Notes: a model not told the origin generated them from the letters alone. 64,000 nt of DNA from Euglena gracilis (GCA_039621445.1 CP154954.1:50075847-50139846), one strand, 5' to 3'; counted from the stretch's first letter, positions 1-11,139 are shown. Program-made: numbers and translations.

Positions 1-44
1 GGCCCGCCGCAGCAAGTGCGGTCTTGTTGGCCAGAGCTTCAAAC

Positions 45-115
45 AGTACCAACCTGCAGCAAATCGTGCAGCAACATGCTGCAATCAACGTGCTGCAACC
101 AACGTGCAGCAAGGA
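45..115. repeat. short degenerate tandem repeat (GTGCAGCAA-like)
   Basis: Degenerate units of about 13-16 bases built on GTGCAGCAA or GTGCTGCAA follow one another here. It is a small minisatellite with no coding sign. Confidence 0.4.
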
Positions 116-286
116 GGGGCGCCAATGAGTGGGCCGGTGTAGATTTTTTTCCAATTTTAATTCACATTTTAATTATTTAATTTTAATTCATTAAATTTTT
201 TTATTCGCCTGTTTCAGATTTTTTTTTGCCTTGGCGCCTTGCGGCATTGCGGGGCAGGAGGGGGGCGGGGCCGTCCTGGGTGGTAC

Positions 287-530
287 GTGCCGACGCCGAA
301 CCGGCAGTCGATGCCGCGGTACAGCTTGCCCGCGTACGGCGGCAGCGCCGCCAGCGCCTGGGCGATGGCCCAGATGAGGGGCCGGAAGTAGGCGATGCCC
401 GCGGTGTCCGGCAGGCGCATGGCGCGGTTCATCGCCTGGTAGAGCTGGTCGCCCCCCTCGCCCTCCCCCCGCTCGTACGCCAGCTCGTACGTGTAGACGT
501 ACACCGCACTCAGCCAGTCAGTCACCCCCT
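287..530 (-). CDS. exon of a putative mono-ADP-ribosyltransferase-like protein (partial)
   Basis: The minus-strand frame is open and very GC-rich, unlike its surroundings. It reads TDWLSAVYVYTYELAY early and ALPPYAGKLYRGI near the end. A hydrophobic helix followed by a proline-rich turn and YRG resembles the first catalytic motif (Arg of the R-S-E triad) of NAD-dependent arginine ADP-ribosyltransferases. The strand-F Ser-Thr-Ser and the catalytic Glu motifs are not in this exon and would lie in exons to the left, outside the window. A polypyrimidine tract ending in CCCCAG precedes the exon, and a GCAC/GTACC donor fits its end at about 287, so it is an internal exon and its start is a splice acceptor rather than an ATG. 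Family assignment rests on one motif, so it is tentative. Confidence 0.5.
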
Positions 531-561
531 GGGGGGTGGGGTGGGACAGGTGTTACCCCCC

Positions 562-670
562 CCCCCTTGTCTAGGCACCGGAAAAGATGGGTAAGAACCG
601 GGGGGGGGGGTGGGTGCTTACTTTGCCAAAATATGGGTAAGAACCAGGGGGGTGGTGCTTAGACAAGGGG
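562..670. repeat. foldback repeat, CTTGTCTAGGCACC / GGTGCTTAGACAAG family
   Basis: Inverted arms (CCCCTTGTCTAGGCACC at 562-579 and its near-complement at 653-670) flank GGGTAAGAACC motifs and poly-G. Related pieces recur at about 886-952 and 13033-13073. Each contains GGGTAAG, a donor-like string. Confidence 0.5.
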
Positions 671-885
671 GAAATTTTTGACTGCAAAAAAAAAAATCCG
701 GCGCTTCGCGCCAAAAAGGGAAAATTGCCCTTATTTTGGAGGTCCACTGCCGAACTTACACACATTTGGATGCAGAAATCAACAATACCAAATCAGGTCT
801 CAGAAATTGCAGAAATTTGGAAGTTTTTGAGAAATTTCCGTTAAAATGCAAACAAAATAAAACTCCCCGTACGATGACTTTTAAA

Positions 886-952
886 AAGATGGGTAAGAAC
901 CGGGGGGGTGCTTAGACAAGGGTGGTGCTTAGACAAGGGGGGGGGTAAGCAA
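886..952. repeat. second copy of the GGGTAAGAACC / GGTGCTTAGACAAG repeat
   Basis: GATGGGTAAGAACCGGGG is followed by two direct copies of GGTGCTTAGACAAGGG and a final GGGTAAGC. It matches the 3' half of the foldback at 562-670. Confidence 0.5.
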
Positions 953-1124
953 TGGTACAACTGAGAGCTTTGTTCATGCCTCCCCTCGCCGCTGTGGGAC
1001 GTGGACCCGGGGCGTGGAGTGGGTGGTGGGTGGGAGGGTGGTGGGGCGACCCACCCACCCAGCCACGGTGGTCCAGTACAAAGAAAATCCTTCAAAGCCA
1101 AAGGGGAAATTGTCACTTACCCTC

Positions 1125-1260
1125 CCCCCCCTATGTCCGACGACCAGTAACCTCTGTCCTCTGACCGGGGGGGGGGGGGCGGTTGTTGGACATAGGGTAG
1201 TGACCAAAAAAGGTGTCCTCTGACCGGGGGGGGGGGGGCGTTAGACACAGGGTCGGGGAA
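1125..1260. repeat. ATGTCC-CGACC foldback repeat with poly-G
   Basis: CCTATGTCCGACGACC at the left faces GTTGTTGGACATAGGG at the right, then the associated GGTGTCCTCTGACCGGGG unit. The same short family is at 1709-1777, 3203-3290, 3490-3612 and 47833-47910. Confidence 0.55.
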
Positions 1261-1708
1261 AAAAAGTTTGCCGAAACCCCCCCAAAAAACAGGTCAAAAT
1301 TTTCCTTCCGGCGCTTTGCACCCCCATTTCCAGCCCTGTCAACAGATATTTACATAAATAGCACCCAAAACTGACATCCTTGGACGATTTTGTGGCGGAG
1401 GTCATGTCAAGAGAACATGCAAAGAAAAAAAAATGCAAACACAGGTTGGTGACCAATGTAAAGAGGCTCTGTGATGGAAAACACCGGTCACAGAAACGAA
1501 ACGGAATCACAGCGACGCAACCATAACGCAACTTCCTTCAACAACCGCAGGCACTATATCCCCGGTGGAGCGCTCGTAATACACAAAACTCCCCGGAGGG
1601 AACATTTTAATGGACGATGGGCTGCGGGGTAGAGGAGAAGGGCGGAAGAAAAGCCTTTCGGGGCTGGCAAACCTCCGGTTTTCACACACGTGCAAAAAAA
1701 AACATCAA

Positions 1709-1777
1709 ACCTCCGAAAAGGTGTCCTCTGACCGGGGGGGGGGGTCGTTGGACATAGGGGGGTCATTGGACATGGCG
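1709..1777. repeat. ATGTCC-CGACC foldback repeat, partial
   Basis: AAGGTGTCCTCTGACC, poly-G, then TCGTTGGACATAGGG and a second TCATTGGACAT. It is the reverse orientation of the copies at 3.2 and 3.5 kb. Confidence 0.5.
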
Positions 1778-3202
1778 GGGGTAAGAATCGGTGCCACCGG
1801 AATTAAGGGAAGGGGTGGCTGACTGGGGATTTCTTAAAGACCCCGGAGGGGGGTCCAGCCTCTGGCTGGGAAAAAGGCTGCTGGCAGGAAACGAGCTTTG
1901 GGCAACCTCTATTTTGGCCATTACCTCCTTTCCCCTGCTTTTGCAGCTTTACACCGACCCATGCTTTTTTTTTCCAGGAGCCTGCACCAATGATCGGCAT
2001 TCAGTGTGAAAAAAAATTTTAGTGCTTAAACACAGGAGTGGTCAGCTGTGTATCAGCATTTGAATCAAAGGTTTTGGTAAGTTTCAGTGAAAGCAATAAC
2101 GAAGTGAATCGGAGCTGAAGAAAGTTGTTGCGGAAAACATTCATGTGAAAATCATAAGGAATAGTATACTCTCAACAGTTTTTAAGTTGCCAGGAGCCAG
2201 TTTTTAAGTCGTTTTGCTCACAGTTGTATTCATTCCCTTTTTGCCTGGAATGTGTTTGCAAGCCAGCAAATTGTACGAGTGTTGTGGGAGGCTTGGCCGT
2301 CAAGTTGTCTGGTGTGTTTGGTATGTCATTTTTCCAGGGGATTTTGTTTATATCTATATCTATATATATAATATGTGTGTGTGTGGGTTGAAATTTTGTC
2401 AGTTGACACATGGTCGCTGTTGGTGCTTTTTTTCCCTGCCCCCCCCCCTCTGAGGGGTGGGAGGGGGTGGATTGATTGGTTTTCCAGAATGACTGACTGG
2501 TCTTTGGCCCGAACCTCTCACCCAAGCGAGTTGATAATAATTGTACGTTTGGATGGTGAATTTGACAGTAGAATCTTGAAGCCGACAGACAGACAGATGG
2601 CAGTATTTCCCTCTGGCTGTGTCCCCACGCCGCAGGCGCCTGATCTCTGGCAGTGGAATGGCCGCAGCCTCCATTGGCTGCCACCTCCTTCGGCCATCGT
2701 TCTATTCTCCCGGCAGCGACGCCCTCTGCTCCGCTGTTTGTTGTCCTCCATCAATATTGATTCTGCTTCAACAAAACAATGCATTGCTGCGCCTTGGAAT
2801 CAGTTGCACGCGAGTCAAATTGAACAACCATGCTGGAGCTCAACTGGATCCATTTTGTTCTTGCCAAAACGATGGCAGCATTTCTATTCAGTACGCAGAA
2901 ACGGTTTCAAAGTGCTTGATTTTTTTTTATATCCTCCAATGAAAGTGCCCGAGGTGTAGTCCTACCAGACACTGTTGTTTCGGCCAGAGATTGGGAGACC
3001 CCACCTACGTTTACCATCACCCACCCGGTCTAAGGTCCTGCGTTCTCCGAAACTGTTGTTTCGTTTTGTCGCATTCAAAAGATGATTTTGATTTCCAAAA
3101 ATGGTCGGACTGTCCGACTGTATTTGGACAAGGAGACCACGGAACCCTTGCATTTCACGCCAAAAAGGAAAACGCTGGGTTCCAACCAGGCTTTTGTTTA
3201 CC

Positions 3203-3290
3203 CCCCCCCTATGTCCAACGACCCCCCTATGTCGAATGACCACCCCCCCCCCCCCGGTCGGAGGACACCTTTTCGGAGGTTTGGCCAAAT
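3203..3290. repeat. ATGTCC-CGACC foldback repeat
   Basis: CCTATGTCCAACGACC is followed by a second diverged copy, poly-C, then CGGTCGGAGGACACCTTTT. Same family as 3490-3612. Confidence 0.5.
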
Positions 3291-3489
3291 TTTTGGCCCC
3301 GGCGTGAAGCGCCGGGACGAAAAATTTTGCCCAAAAATTGGCTAAAAATTTGGCCAAAATGCCATTTTTGACACTTTTTGCACAAAAATTTCTCAAAATT
3401 GCCCAAAATTTTCGGCGCAAAGCGCCGGAAGGGAAAATTTGGGCATTTTTGGGTGGGTAGGGACCCGGGTACCCACCAACTTTCTTTTG

Positions 3490-3612
3490 ACCCCATGTCC
3501 AACGACCACCCCCCCCGGTCAGAGGACACCTTTTTGGTCATTACCCTATGTCCAACGACCACCCCCCCCGGTCAGAGGTTACCGGTCATTGGACATAGGG
3601 GGGGGGGGGGGT
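3490..3612. repeat. ATGTCC-CGACC foldback repeat, longest copy
   Basis: Two direct units (ATGTCCAACGACC, poly-C, GGTCAGAGG) end in an inverted GGTCATTGGACATAGGG. The right side runs through poly-G into GTAAGG, directly against the MITE at 3614-3965. Confidence 0.55.
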
Positions 3613-3613
3613 A

Positions 3614-3965
3614 AGGGATTGCAGTACCCCCCCCCGAGGGGGGCTGGACTGCAGCTAGTCCAAATTTGGCTAGTGGGATTTCTAGCAGGGCTAGCTAGTG
3701 GAAAAAAATTTTTGCGGACCCCCAAAAATGGCCAAAAAAGCCCGTTTTTGGCCATTTTGGGGAATTTTTGGAACAAAATCAGCCAAAAAACCCTATTAAA
3801 AACCTCATTTCCACCTTGGCGCACAGCGCCGGAGGAAAAAAAAATTTCCAATGGGTGGGACCCCAGACCCCCCCCCCCCCGGGGGGTCTAGCGAGTCCAT
3901 TTTTTCCAGTGTCTAGCCGATTGGCTAGCCAGTACCCCCCCCCCTGGGTCCTTAAGCAAAGGCCT
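3614..3965. mobile_element. MITE of the CTAGTCC / TTAAGCAAA family (5' end lost)
   Basis: The body closely matches the bounded copies at 19570-19991 and 40634-41341: GGATTGCAGTACC, poly-C, GGACTGCAGCTAGTCC, a GCGC hairpin core near 3815-3830, then CTAGCCAGTACC, GGGTCCTTAAGCAAAGGCCT. The left terminal repeat is replaced by the adjacent foldback, so no TSD is seen. It is non-coding. Confidence 0.6.
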
Positions 3966-4777
3966 CTTTCCAAGTGATTTCTACACGAGTTCACCAACGG
4001 TTTCAGGAGGTTGATATGTATATATAAAAAAAGAAACCCCAATCAGCAACAGATGAGAAGGTACACACTGGTGTGCCATTCTGCCTCCCTCACATCCCCA
4101 GTGGTGCCGTGGTGCATCCGGAAGCTTGTTCTGCAACTTTTTGGCAAAGGGTCTGTGTTACACCATTGCTGCACCTCCAAGTTCGGTATGAGAAGGGTAC
4201 GAGGTAGAGGTTGAGGGTGTCTGGCCCCTCCTCCCCGCCCCCCGAACAGTTGGGCACAAGAGGACATGGGCAACAAAAGGAGTTGCAGACATGGGAAATT
4301 GGTTTAAGAAATTTTTTTTCTGCAGCATAGGTACAGGGGGGAAGTTGCAGTGAATAATTCAAAATTTTTGAATAGTTCAAAATCTCAGAATTTTCATTTT
4401 TTTGCAAAATGAGTATTGTAAGTCGCATTTTCGTTGTTTTTTTTCACATTTTGCCTTCCTGGTTTTTTTTCCTCGGGCATTTGCACAGGCAAATTACTCC
4501 ACCAGCAGACAATGAAATTTTTCCAAGTCCTCTGCAGTAGAAACATGCAGAAAGCTCTGAAAGGAACTTGCATGCATTTTGCATGTGTTTGCATCTTTGC
4601 CTTCTTGCCCCGTTTTGAGGTGCATTGTTGCACATTCCCCCCACCAAGTATGCTCAGGGATGCCCTCGAGCCGCCTCAGACGTGCCTCGAACGCGGCCGA
4701 GGAGGCTCGAGAGATCCTCCTCGAGCGCCCCGGAGCCTCCTCCGGCGTCGCCCTGCCTTTGGCTTCCAGCCCGACCA

Positions 4778-4903
4778 ATGGTCCCGGCCCCTGGCCCCCC
4801 GGCAGCGCTGCCCCCGCGCAAGCGGGGCCGCAAGGCCAAGGCGGACGCGAGGCTGAACGTCTGCCTCGACTTCCTGAAGGGCAAGTGTGCACGGGACCGT
4901 CCT
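4778..4903 (+). CDS. CCCH zinc-finger gene 1, exon A (basic N-terminus and first half of finger 1)
   Basis: From the ATG at 4778 the frame reads MVPAPGPPAALPPRKRGRK and then NVCLDFLKGKCARDRP. A basic RKRGRKAK stretch precedes C-x7-C, the first two ligands of a muscleblind-type CCCH finger that binds RNA. The remaining Cys and His are in exon B, 1.6 kb downstream. The four copies in the window align without gaps from the RGRK motif onward. I place the exon end after the Pro codon because the next dinucleotide is GC here and in gene 2 but GA in genes 3 and 4; no GT donor exists at that column. An in-frame upstream extension to 4625 is open but not conserved in the other copies. Finger family confident, exact donor inferred. 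Confidence 0.65.
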
Positions 4904-6512
4904 GCGCCCGGCAGCGGCCGCCGTCCCGGCATGTGTGGTTGGTGTGGGGGGGGCAAATGGGCACGAAAAACCCACCAGCAATTATGAATGAAATTTTCTC
5001 CCATGTACCGTGTTTGGCTTGTCCATCAAAGATTAATTCCCACAAAGGGGGAGGAAAGCATCAAAGCATGGACAAGAGGTGACAGGGTGACACCAAATCT
5101 CTTCCTTGCCCTTTCATCTCTATCACCACCCTCCCATCTGTCATTAGCAGATTCATCTCACCTGTTTTATTCCTGATGAAAAAGTCCGTGTATTTGGAGA
5201 ACAGGTGGCTGGTGTTGGGCAACAAGGCTGGCATGCTGCAGTCAAATGAGGATGATAGGTGCTGGCAAAGGATGATTGGGGCGAAGTGCAAACTGGTGAG
5301 TTCCTGAAATGTCTGCAACAAGGTGGGCCCCAAGGGCCCACCTGTTGAATGAACGATTGAATGAATTTTTCCCCAAAATCCCCCGATTCCCCCAAAATTG
5401 CCGAAATGGCCGATAATTACCCAATGATGGTGGAAAATGATTGACATTTGACCAAAATGGACAAAAATGCGCAGAAACAGCCCAAAGTTGCTGACAATGA
5501 GCCAAAAAAAAAGGCTTGCAGTGGACAACAATGTCAAATAAAGTCGATTTTGTCCCATGCAATTTGCCCCGTTGTTCATAAAATGATTTTTCTTTTGGAT
5601 CAGGCAAGATTCTACATAATTCTGCAAATCTCACACAGCATCTTACAAAATTCCGCAAAGTACCTCAAAATTCTATTGTATTTATTGAATTTTTATTGAA
5701 TTCATTTGCTGTTTTGTGCAATGAAAGTCAAAAAGACCACATGGTTTGTTGTACCCCCCCCCCCGTTGTGCTTGACACAGCGTGTTGTTGACCCCCGCGT
5801 GTCAACAGCACTTTTCTGGAACATAAGTTTTTTCTTTGCGTTGGCCTCGGTTTCTAAGGAAATTCAACCAAGACATTTCAAAATTGTGTCGGATCTTCAT
5901 TTGAATGTTTTCCCCTATGAATTTGGTGATTTGGTGCAATGTGAGTGGTTCAAAGGTACAGTTGTGGAGGCCAATTGTGCCGTCCACGGTGTGCGTGCGT
6001 GCGTGCGTGCGTGCGTGTGCGTGTGTGTGTGTGTATGTGTGTGTGTGTGTCACCGACACGCTGCGTCAACGACAACCAGGGGGGGGGGTAGCACACCTCC
6101 ATTTAAATGCGCAGTGCCCAAAGGGTGCACACTTCACAAATAATTGTCACTCCCTTGAGGGTTCGAAAATGAAGTACAAAGACATTCGTGCCGTTGTGCA
6201 CGACTTGACTGCCCTTTTTTGTGCTGCGTTTTTTTTTGTTTTAAAATTTTGCTCAGAAATATAAAAAAAAGTTCAGAAATGCGAATGATTGTACAAAAAT
6301 GCACGGCAAATGATGTTTAACAACAATTTTAATCTGGAAGAGGTGAACAATTCCAATATCTATATTCAGAGAATTGCATACCTTGAAACCCATAAATTGA
6401 ATTCTGGTCTTTTGTGCTTCCGTTTTTCAGGGTTGTGTTCCACTCTGCTTCCTGCCCAAGTGGTGCCGTAATTTCAATTGATTTCTTCCAGAGTCTTCTC
6501 CGCCGGCCGCAG
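4904..6512 (+). other. intron A/B of CCCH gene 1
   Basis: About 1.6 kb without a coding sign: AT-rich stretches, a GTGC/GT microsatellite and poly-C. It ends in CGGCCGCAG, an acceptor shared by all four gene copies. Confidence 0.5.
5989..6052. repeat. (GTGC)n/(GT)n microsatellite
   Basis: GTGCGTGC units pass into GT dinucleotides. Confidence 0.9.
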
Positions 6513-6620
6513 TGGTCCCAGTGCCGCTTCGTCCACCCGGACCTCACGGCGTACCAGCAGCTGTCGGAGGCGGTGGAGGCGCAGGCCGGGCGGGAGATGT
6601 GCGAGGTGTGGGCCATGACC
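6513..6620 (+). CDS. CCCH gene 1, exon B, 5' part (end of finger 1, linker, start of finger 2)
   Basis: Starting after GGCCGCAG the frame reads WSQCRFVHPDLTAYQQL and continues to CEVWAMT. C-x3-H (CRFVH) completes finger 1, and Cys of CEVW opens finger 2. The reading stops matching its paralogs after ATGACC, where a 212-bp element with an 11-bp TSD is inserted (6621-6832). The continuation of finger 2 is at 6844. Codon match to genes 2-4 is almost complete, so this exon is recently duplicated or under constraint. Confidence 0.7.
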
Positions 6621-6832
6621 ATACCACTGCTTATTTTGAGGGGTGACTACTTGAATTTTTCGGTTCTGTTCCCCCTTGGAGGCTCCCCTGAAAATGACCC
6701 CTGCCAAAGTCGCTGAAGGAAAACTGGGACTCCTCCCAGGTTATCAGGGTGATCAGAAACATTAATTTAATTAATGTTTTTTTTTAAAGAGAAAGTGTGC
6801 CCCCCCCCCCCCGGGGTCGTGAAGCAATGGTC
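6621..6832. mobile_element. 212-bp TIR element inserted in finger 2 of CCCH gene 1
   Basis: The same 11 bases, GGGCCATGACC, flank the insert at 6610-6620 and 6833-6843, and genes 2 and 3 have only one copy, so this is a TSD. The termini ATACCACTGCTT and, read inward from the other end, GACCATTGCTT form a short imperfect TIR. The TSD length and the TTGCTT terminus resemble the 10-bp-TSD MITE family at 40634. As an exon interruption it shifts the frame unless it is spliced out, and I find no in-frame GT-AG pair at its edges. Confidence 0.75.
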
Positions 6833-6843
6833 GGGCCATGACC

Positions 6844-6895
6844 GGCCAGTGCAAGTTCGGCGCCAAGTGCAACAAGCTGCACCCCACCCAGGGCC
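6844..6895 (+). CDS. CCCH gene 1, exon B, 3' part (rest of finger 2)
   Basis: The frame resumes as GQCKFGAKCNKLHPTQG. With the Cys upstream of the insertion this gives C-x8-C-x5-C-x3-H, a complete second CCCH finger if the inserted 212 bp and one TSD copy are ignored. All copies have CAGGGC after the His-Pro, so a GC donor is possible there. Confidence 0.65.
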
Positions 6896-6949
6896 CTTCT
6901 CCTCCCCCTCCTCCCCTCTGCTGTTGGGTGCCGTGGGTGACCATGCGGT

Positions 6950-7183
6950 ATGGCAGCAGCTTCCGTGGTCTGGGCACGGCGGTCGGGGCCGTGCCCCGCC
7001 ACGGTGTCCCCCGCGGCCGACCAGGCAGGGCCGGCCGTCGCCCCCGCCCCGGCCGTCGCGGCGCCGCCGACCCCCATGGGCCCCGCGGCGGCGGAGGCGG
7101 ACCTGGCGGCGGAGTTCGAGCGGTTCGCGGAGTGTATGCGGAGGACGCTGGGCCAGCGGGCCGAGGAGCCCCGCGGCTGGCGG
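6950..7183 (+). CDS. CCCH gene 1, exon C (Ala/Pro-rich, FAECM motif)
   Basis: The frame runs from about 6950 as an Ala/Pro-rich low-complexity segment to AEADLAAEFERFAECMRRTL and ends near RGW. The short block (A/G)(E/L)(F/E)xxFAECM(Q/R) is shared with genes 2 and 3 while the flanking Ala/Pro tract varies in length and sequence. I infer an exon end after TGGCGG because the following bases are GC and because joining to the exon D start keeps the frame (Trp-Arg then Pro-Pro-Ser). The exact left boundary is uncertain. Function unknown; the FAECM block may be a short helix for protein contact. Confidence 0.55.
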
Positions 7184-7450
7184 GCAGCGCTGCGCTCGAT
7201 TTCCCTCGTGTGCGCCCTCTGCGCCCTGACTCCCGTCTGTCTAAACAGGTACTACCCCCCCCAGGACCTGCGTGTACCTGTACAGGTACGAGCAGATACA
7301 CGATAGGTAGGGGGGGATGCCGCTGTTCACCGTTGCCTTACCACGCGAAAGGGTCATCCCATCAGTGAGCAGCAGAACAAACAAATGTGGGAAGTACGCA
7401 CCAGGCATTGCATCCTGTCCCACTGTCGGCGTGTGTACAAAACTGGTTAC

Positions 7451-7570
7451 CTGAACCTCCCTGGAGCCTCCCTGAGCCTCCCTCCGGGGAGGCTCCCTGG
7501 ATGCTGGTTACCTGAGCCTCCCTGGAGGCTCCCTGGAGGGGAGCCTCCCTGGAGGCTGGTTACCTGAGCT
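7451..7570. repeat. GAGCCTCCCTGGAGG tandem repeat in the last intron of gene 1
   Basis: Repeats of CTGAGCCTCCCTGGAGGCTCC with inverted character, and GGTTACCTGAG as spacer, recur about four times. Several units contain GGTTACCTGAG. Confidence 0.6.
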
Positions 7571-7744
7571 TTACCTAGCCTCTTCTCCGTGTCAACCACA
7601 TTTTTATCGTACTGTGGTGTGTCAAGGACAAGTGGGGGGGCAGCCAGGTGAGTGATTTTTTGGGTAATATAGACACCACTCCGCAAGGGCAAGACAACCA
7701 GGGTCCGCCCCTCTGCCCTCCTGGGACAGCAGTGCTGGTGGCAG

Positions 7745-7903
7745 CCCCCCAGTGAGGTGGCTGTGGCCGGGGAGGACACGGCGGAGGAGCAGTCGCGCGA
7801 GGCGTCGACGGTCAGCGTGGCCCAGCAGTTCCTGCACTCGGTGCTGGGGCTGGACAGTGCTTTGGTGGACATCTTCTGGGACCTGAACCTGGTCGCCTGC
7901 TGA
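7745..7903 (+). CDS. CCCH gene 1, exon D (C-terminus)
   Basis: After the acceptor GGTGGCAG the frame reads PPSEVAVAGEDTAEEQ, then QQFLHSVLGLDSALVDIF and ends DLNLVAC-TGA at 7901-7903. The last 25 residues form a predicted amphipathic helix pair conserved in gene 3 (QSVLGVDSALLDIIRDLNLV) and gene 2. The stop codon position is identical in all three. I do not recognise this C-terminal domain; it is a candidate family-specific interaction motif. Confidence 0.65.
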   Translation, partial: PPSEVAVAGEDTAEEQSREASTVSVAQQFLHSVLGLDSALVDIFWDLNLVAC

Positions 7904-10900
7904 ATGGCGCACACTCTAAATTGATGCACGCCGAAGGGCCGGAACACTCTGCCTTTTTGCATTGCCCGTGCTGTTGCTTGAGGCTGGGCCTTGGTGTTGC
8001 TTGAGGCTTTTCTTCACAATATAGTTCGGGTCCCCTCCACTTAAAGGATGTGTGGAATTATCCAGTCACCAACAGTATTCTGCACCGTACCATATTGCTG
8101 GTATTTCTCCACCTTTAGGGTGAAGTGGTTCCCCCCCCCCGTGACTGGCTGGCTTCGGCGCTTCTGCTCCCCCCTCCAACTCTGTGGTCTGGCATGGATG
8201 CCAGAAGTGATGCACGTTGCACTGAACAGGCTGAATTTTATTGCGACGCCAACTGAGTGTGGGGGGTGCCTGCCTGGGGAGGCACTCCAAGGCACCCAGA
8301 CCCGACTCCAAGTTAGTGTTGGCGGGTGGCTGAGCACCCCGGGGGAGAGGTCGGGACCCCATGGATAGAAAAGGGAAGCACTTCGGTTTTGAAGCAGGTG
8401 GTGGCAGAGTCCGGCCCTTCCCTAGGGGGGTTCGGTCGCAGGAAAGGGGGGTCCGGATCCCCCCCCTCCTCAGCAGGTTCAGCGAAAATCCCTTGTTTCC
8501 TCCGTTTTTTTTTGTCCCTTTTTAACACACTGCATTTTTTTTGATTTGGTTTTGGTTTTTTTCCACAGAAAAAAAAATTCAAAAAATTCAAAACATTGTC
8601 CTGTTTGGTTATTTTCAAAGAAAAATCAGAGATTTTTCACCATTTTTGGCCTTTTATTTGGGTAAAACCGAAAATTTTCCCAGCCCTCTTCAGTTTCGAG
8701 GTAGGGGAGCAGTCTGACCCCCCCACCCCCCCCCCCACCCGTGTTGGGAGGGTCCGACCCCCCGCCCTCAAGGCTTCCCATCCATCCCTGGGGACCCCCC
8801 TGGAACCAAATTTAAAAAAATCTTGTTTTCCTGGCGCTTTTGCACCAGAAAATTCCGTTTCACCGCCAGTTTTTTCCCCCCAAGAAATCAACTGAAGCCG
8901 CACGTTTTGGGTCTCTTGCCCTCAAAAAGGTTTCCAGCGCTTTGTGCCCGGGTTTTCCCCAGGGGAAGGGGGGGGTCCAGATCTCCCCCTCCCCCACTCA
9001 TTTGACGCCCTAGAGGTGGGGCGGGAGGGCTAATGGCCAACAGTGCCTGGCCACTCCGGCACCGAAGGCACCGGAAGAAGGCGGGATTGTCAAGCGACGC
9101 CTGGGGATCACACTGCAACGGCCCAGGGTGATGACACTGACTGGTCCAGGGTGATGATCCAGGTCAAGAACTCCCAACTTCCAACCGCATGGTTGTGCCA
9201 CTGCTGGGATCCGGTGGCGAGATTTGAAAAGAACCAGTTTCCCAACGGGTGGCAGTCCTGGTTTTCTTTTTTTTTTCACAGATTGTTTTTGGCCCAAAGT
9301 TCCCGCTCCCCCTGGGGGGAGGGCCAGCACTGATGGCCGGATGGTTTTGGGCCATTCCCTTCACATTCAATTGTCCTGGATCCCAGAGTCGACCCCAGTC
9401 TTGGAGTGATTGGTTTTCCAAAAAAAAAGAGGCTGACTGATTTTCAGGAAGGTGGAAGTGGCCTCTGTCCCCGGGAGTGGGTGGGACAAAGGTCTGCTCC
9501 TCAGAAGGCCCCGGCTCACCCGACGTTCCGTCTGGCACGGAATGCAGCGCCGCAGGCTGCTGCGGGTGGCCGGGACCTCTTATCTGTCTGCTGGTCCCTC
9601 CCCTGCCTTAGATATAAGCCTGCGTGACTGGGGGAGTGCCTCATTCCAAAACGATGCAGAAAGGGCCCCAACTTCCCACCAGTCACAATTGATTCAGCCA
9701 GCAAAAGGGACAAATTGTGTAGGACGAACCCCCCGTTTGGCTCTCTTCTTCTTCGCCTTTTTCTTTGTAAGGCCCTTTGGGGCAGGGCAGTCCATAAAGG
9801 ACAGGAAGTTCCCCCCCCTTCTGGGCCGCCCCTCAAGGGCCTTCTGGGACGGCCAAGGGCCAAACTGGGGCTTGAACTTGAACTAAACAAAAAAAAATGT
9901 CGGAAAACACATTTTTGACGTTTTAGGTGGATGGAAGTGGTCCAAGGACGCCAGAGTCAACACAGTTTTGTCAAAATATGGCCGATTTCCTGCCAATTTT
10001 CATTATATTTTTTTTCATTGAAATCACTTTGATGGGAAGTTTTTTTTCCTGTTTTGGGGTGGTGCTTGGGGGGGGGGCAGGGTTTGATATAAGGAGGGCG
10101 TACATGGTTTAGGTGGGGGGTGTCCCCCCCACCCCCCTCCCTCCTGGCCCGCAGGGGGGGGGGGTCCGGACCCCCCCACCTGTCTTTATATGGGTGGATG
10201 TCACGGGAGGTTGGTCTGTGGGAGGTGGGTGCCAACCAAAAGGCCCAATTTCGGGGGGTTTTTTGGGGTCATTTTAGGGGGGTCAGATTTTCACCAACAA
10301 TTCCGGGACCTATAAACCCCGCCCCCCCTTCGGCTGACCAAACCAGATCCTAAAAACCCCGCGGGGTTTATAAGTGGGGGGGTTTATAGTTGGCTGCCGC
10401 AGCCGCCAAATTCCAACCAAAGAAAAAAATTGTCTTTGGTTGGCTCTCGGTTGCGTGTTTCCAAACCCAAAGGGACACAGCGTCCCATGGCCAACCCCCA
10501 CCCCAAACCCGACCCCGACCCCAGCCCAATATTGAAGCAGGGCCACACCCAGGCCGTTTCCCCCGACGTCCAAGCAACGAAGGAACTTTCGGAACTCTTC
10601 TCTGGCACATATAAATGTGTGTTGGTGTTTGTTTTATGAATAATTCCCCTCAAATTGATTGTGCAGCCCCCCAGGTGTGTTATTGTGCCCCTATTTCAAT
10701 ATCCGTGTATGTCCACAGCTGGGCGTATATACATTCCGGCCAGTGCATCAATGTCCTCAGCGCCATCCTGGGACCGGTGTGAAAGCACATCTTGCCAACT
10801 TTGCACTTTTGGGTTGCACAGGAATGGCGTGCTGCAATTTGAGGGAGCTCGCGACCCTGAAAAAAGGATTCCCCCAAACACTCCGGGCCAGATTCTCGGG

Positions 10901-11121
10901 TCACCCACATCATGTGTCAGGCCGCCGCATTTTGTTTTCATTCAGCACCCCCGAAAGCAAAAAATCCGTCACCATCCAGCTGCGAAGGGCGGCTGGAAAT
11001 AAATAATGAAAAAGTCGCTGAGGGGTGGGGGGTCCGGGGCTAGAAAAAGCCTGCAAACTGGCTGGACCCCCTGGAGGGTCAAATTTTCTAAAAATACGCC
11101 CTGGCCTCTGTTCAATTGTGT
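7904..11121. other. intergenic stretch, no gene recognised
   Basis: It contains decayed hairpin-core repeats near 8700-9000 (CTGGCGCTTTTGCACCAG and similar), C/G runs, a TTCCAAAAAAAAAGA/GACTGACTG motif at 9395-9440 also found at 2466-2500 and 40960-41190, and unassigned unique sequence at 10650-11000. I see no conserved exon. Confidence 0.55.
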
Positions 11122-11129
11122 ATCCAGAA
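11122..11129. repeat. 8-bp target-site duplication ATCCAGAA, left
   Basis: The same octamer follows the element at 12712-12719. Confidence 0.8.
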
Positions 11130-11139
11130 CAGACCTCCA

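Larger units (their letters stand above)
673..4777. other. intergenic repeat-rich stretch, no gene recognised
   Basis: It holds hairpin cores such as CGGCGCTTCGCGCC near 697-712 and 3411-3430, several ATGTCCAACGACC foldback repeats (listed separately), a MITE copy, a TATATC tract at 2350-2370 and long C/G runs. Open frames here follow homopolymers and show no domain or conserved start. I see no host exon before 4778. Confidence 0.6.

Noticed and set aside
2375-2959. 194-codon plus-strand frame
   Set aside because: Composition shows no domain, no conserved copy elsewhere and overlapping open frames on both strands.
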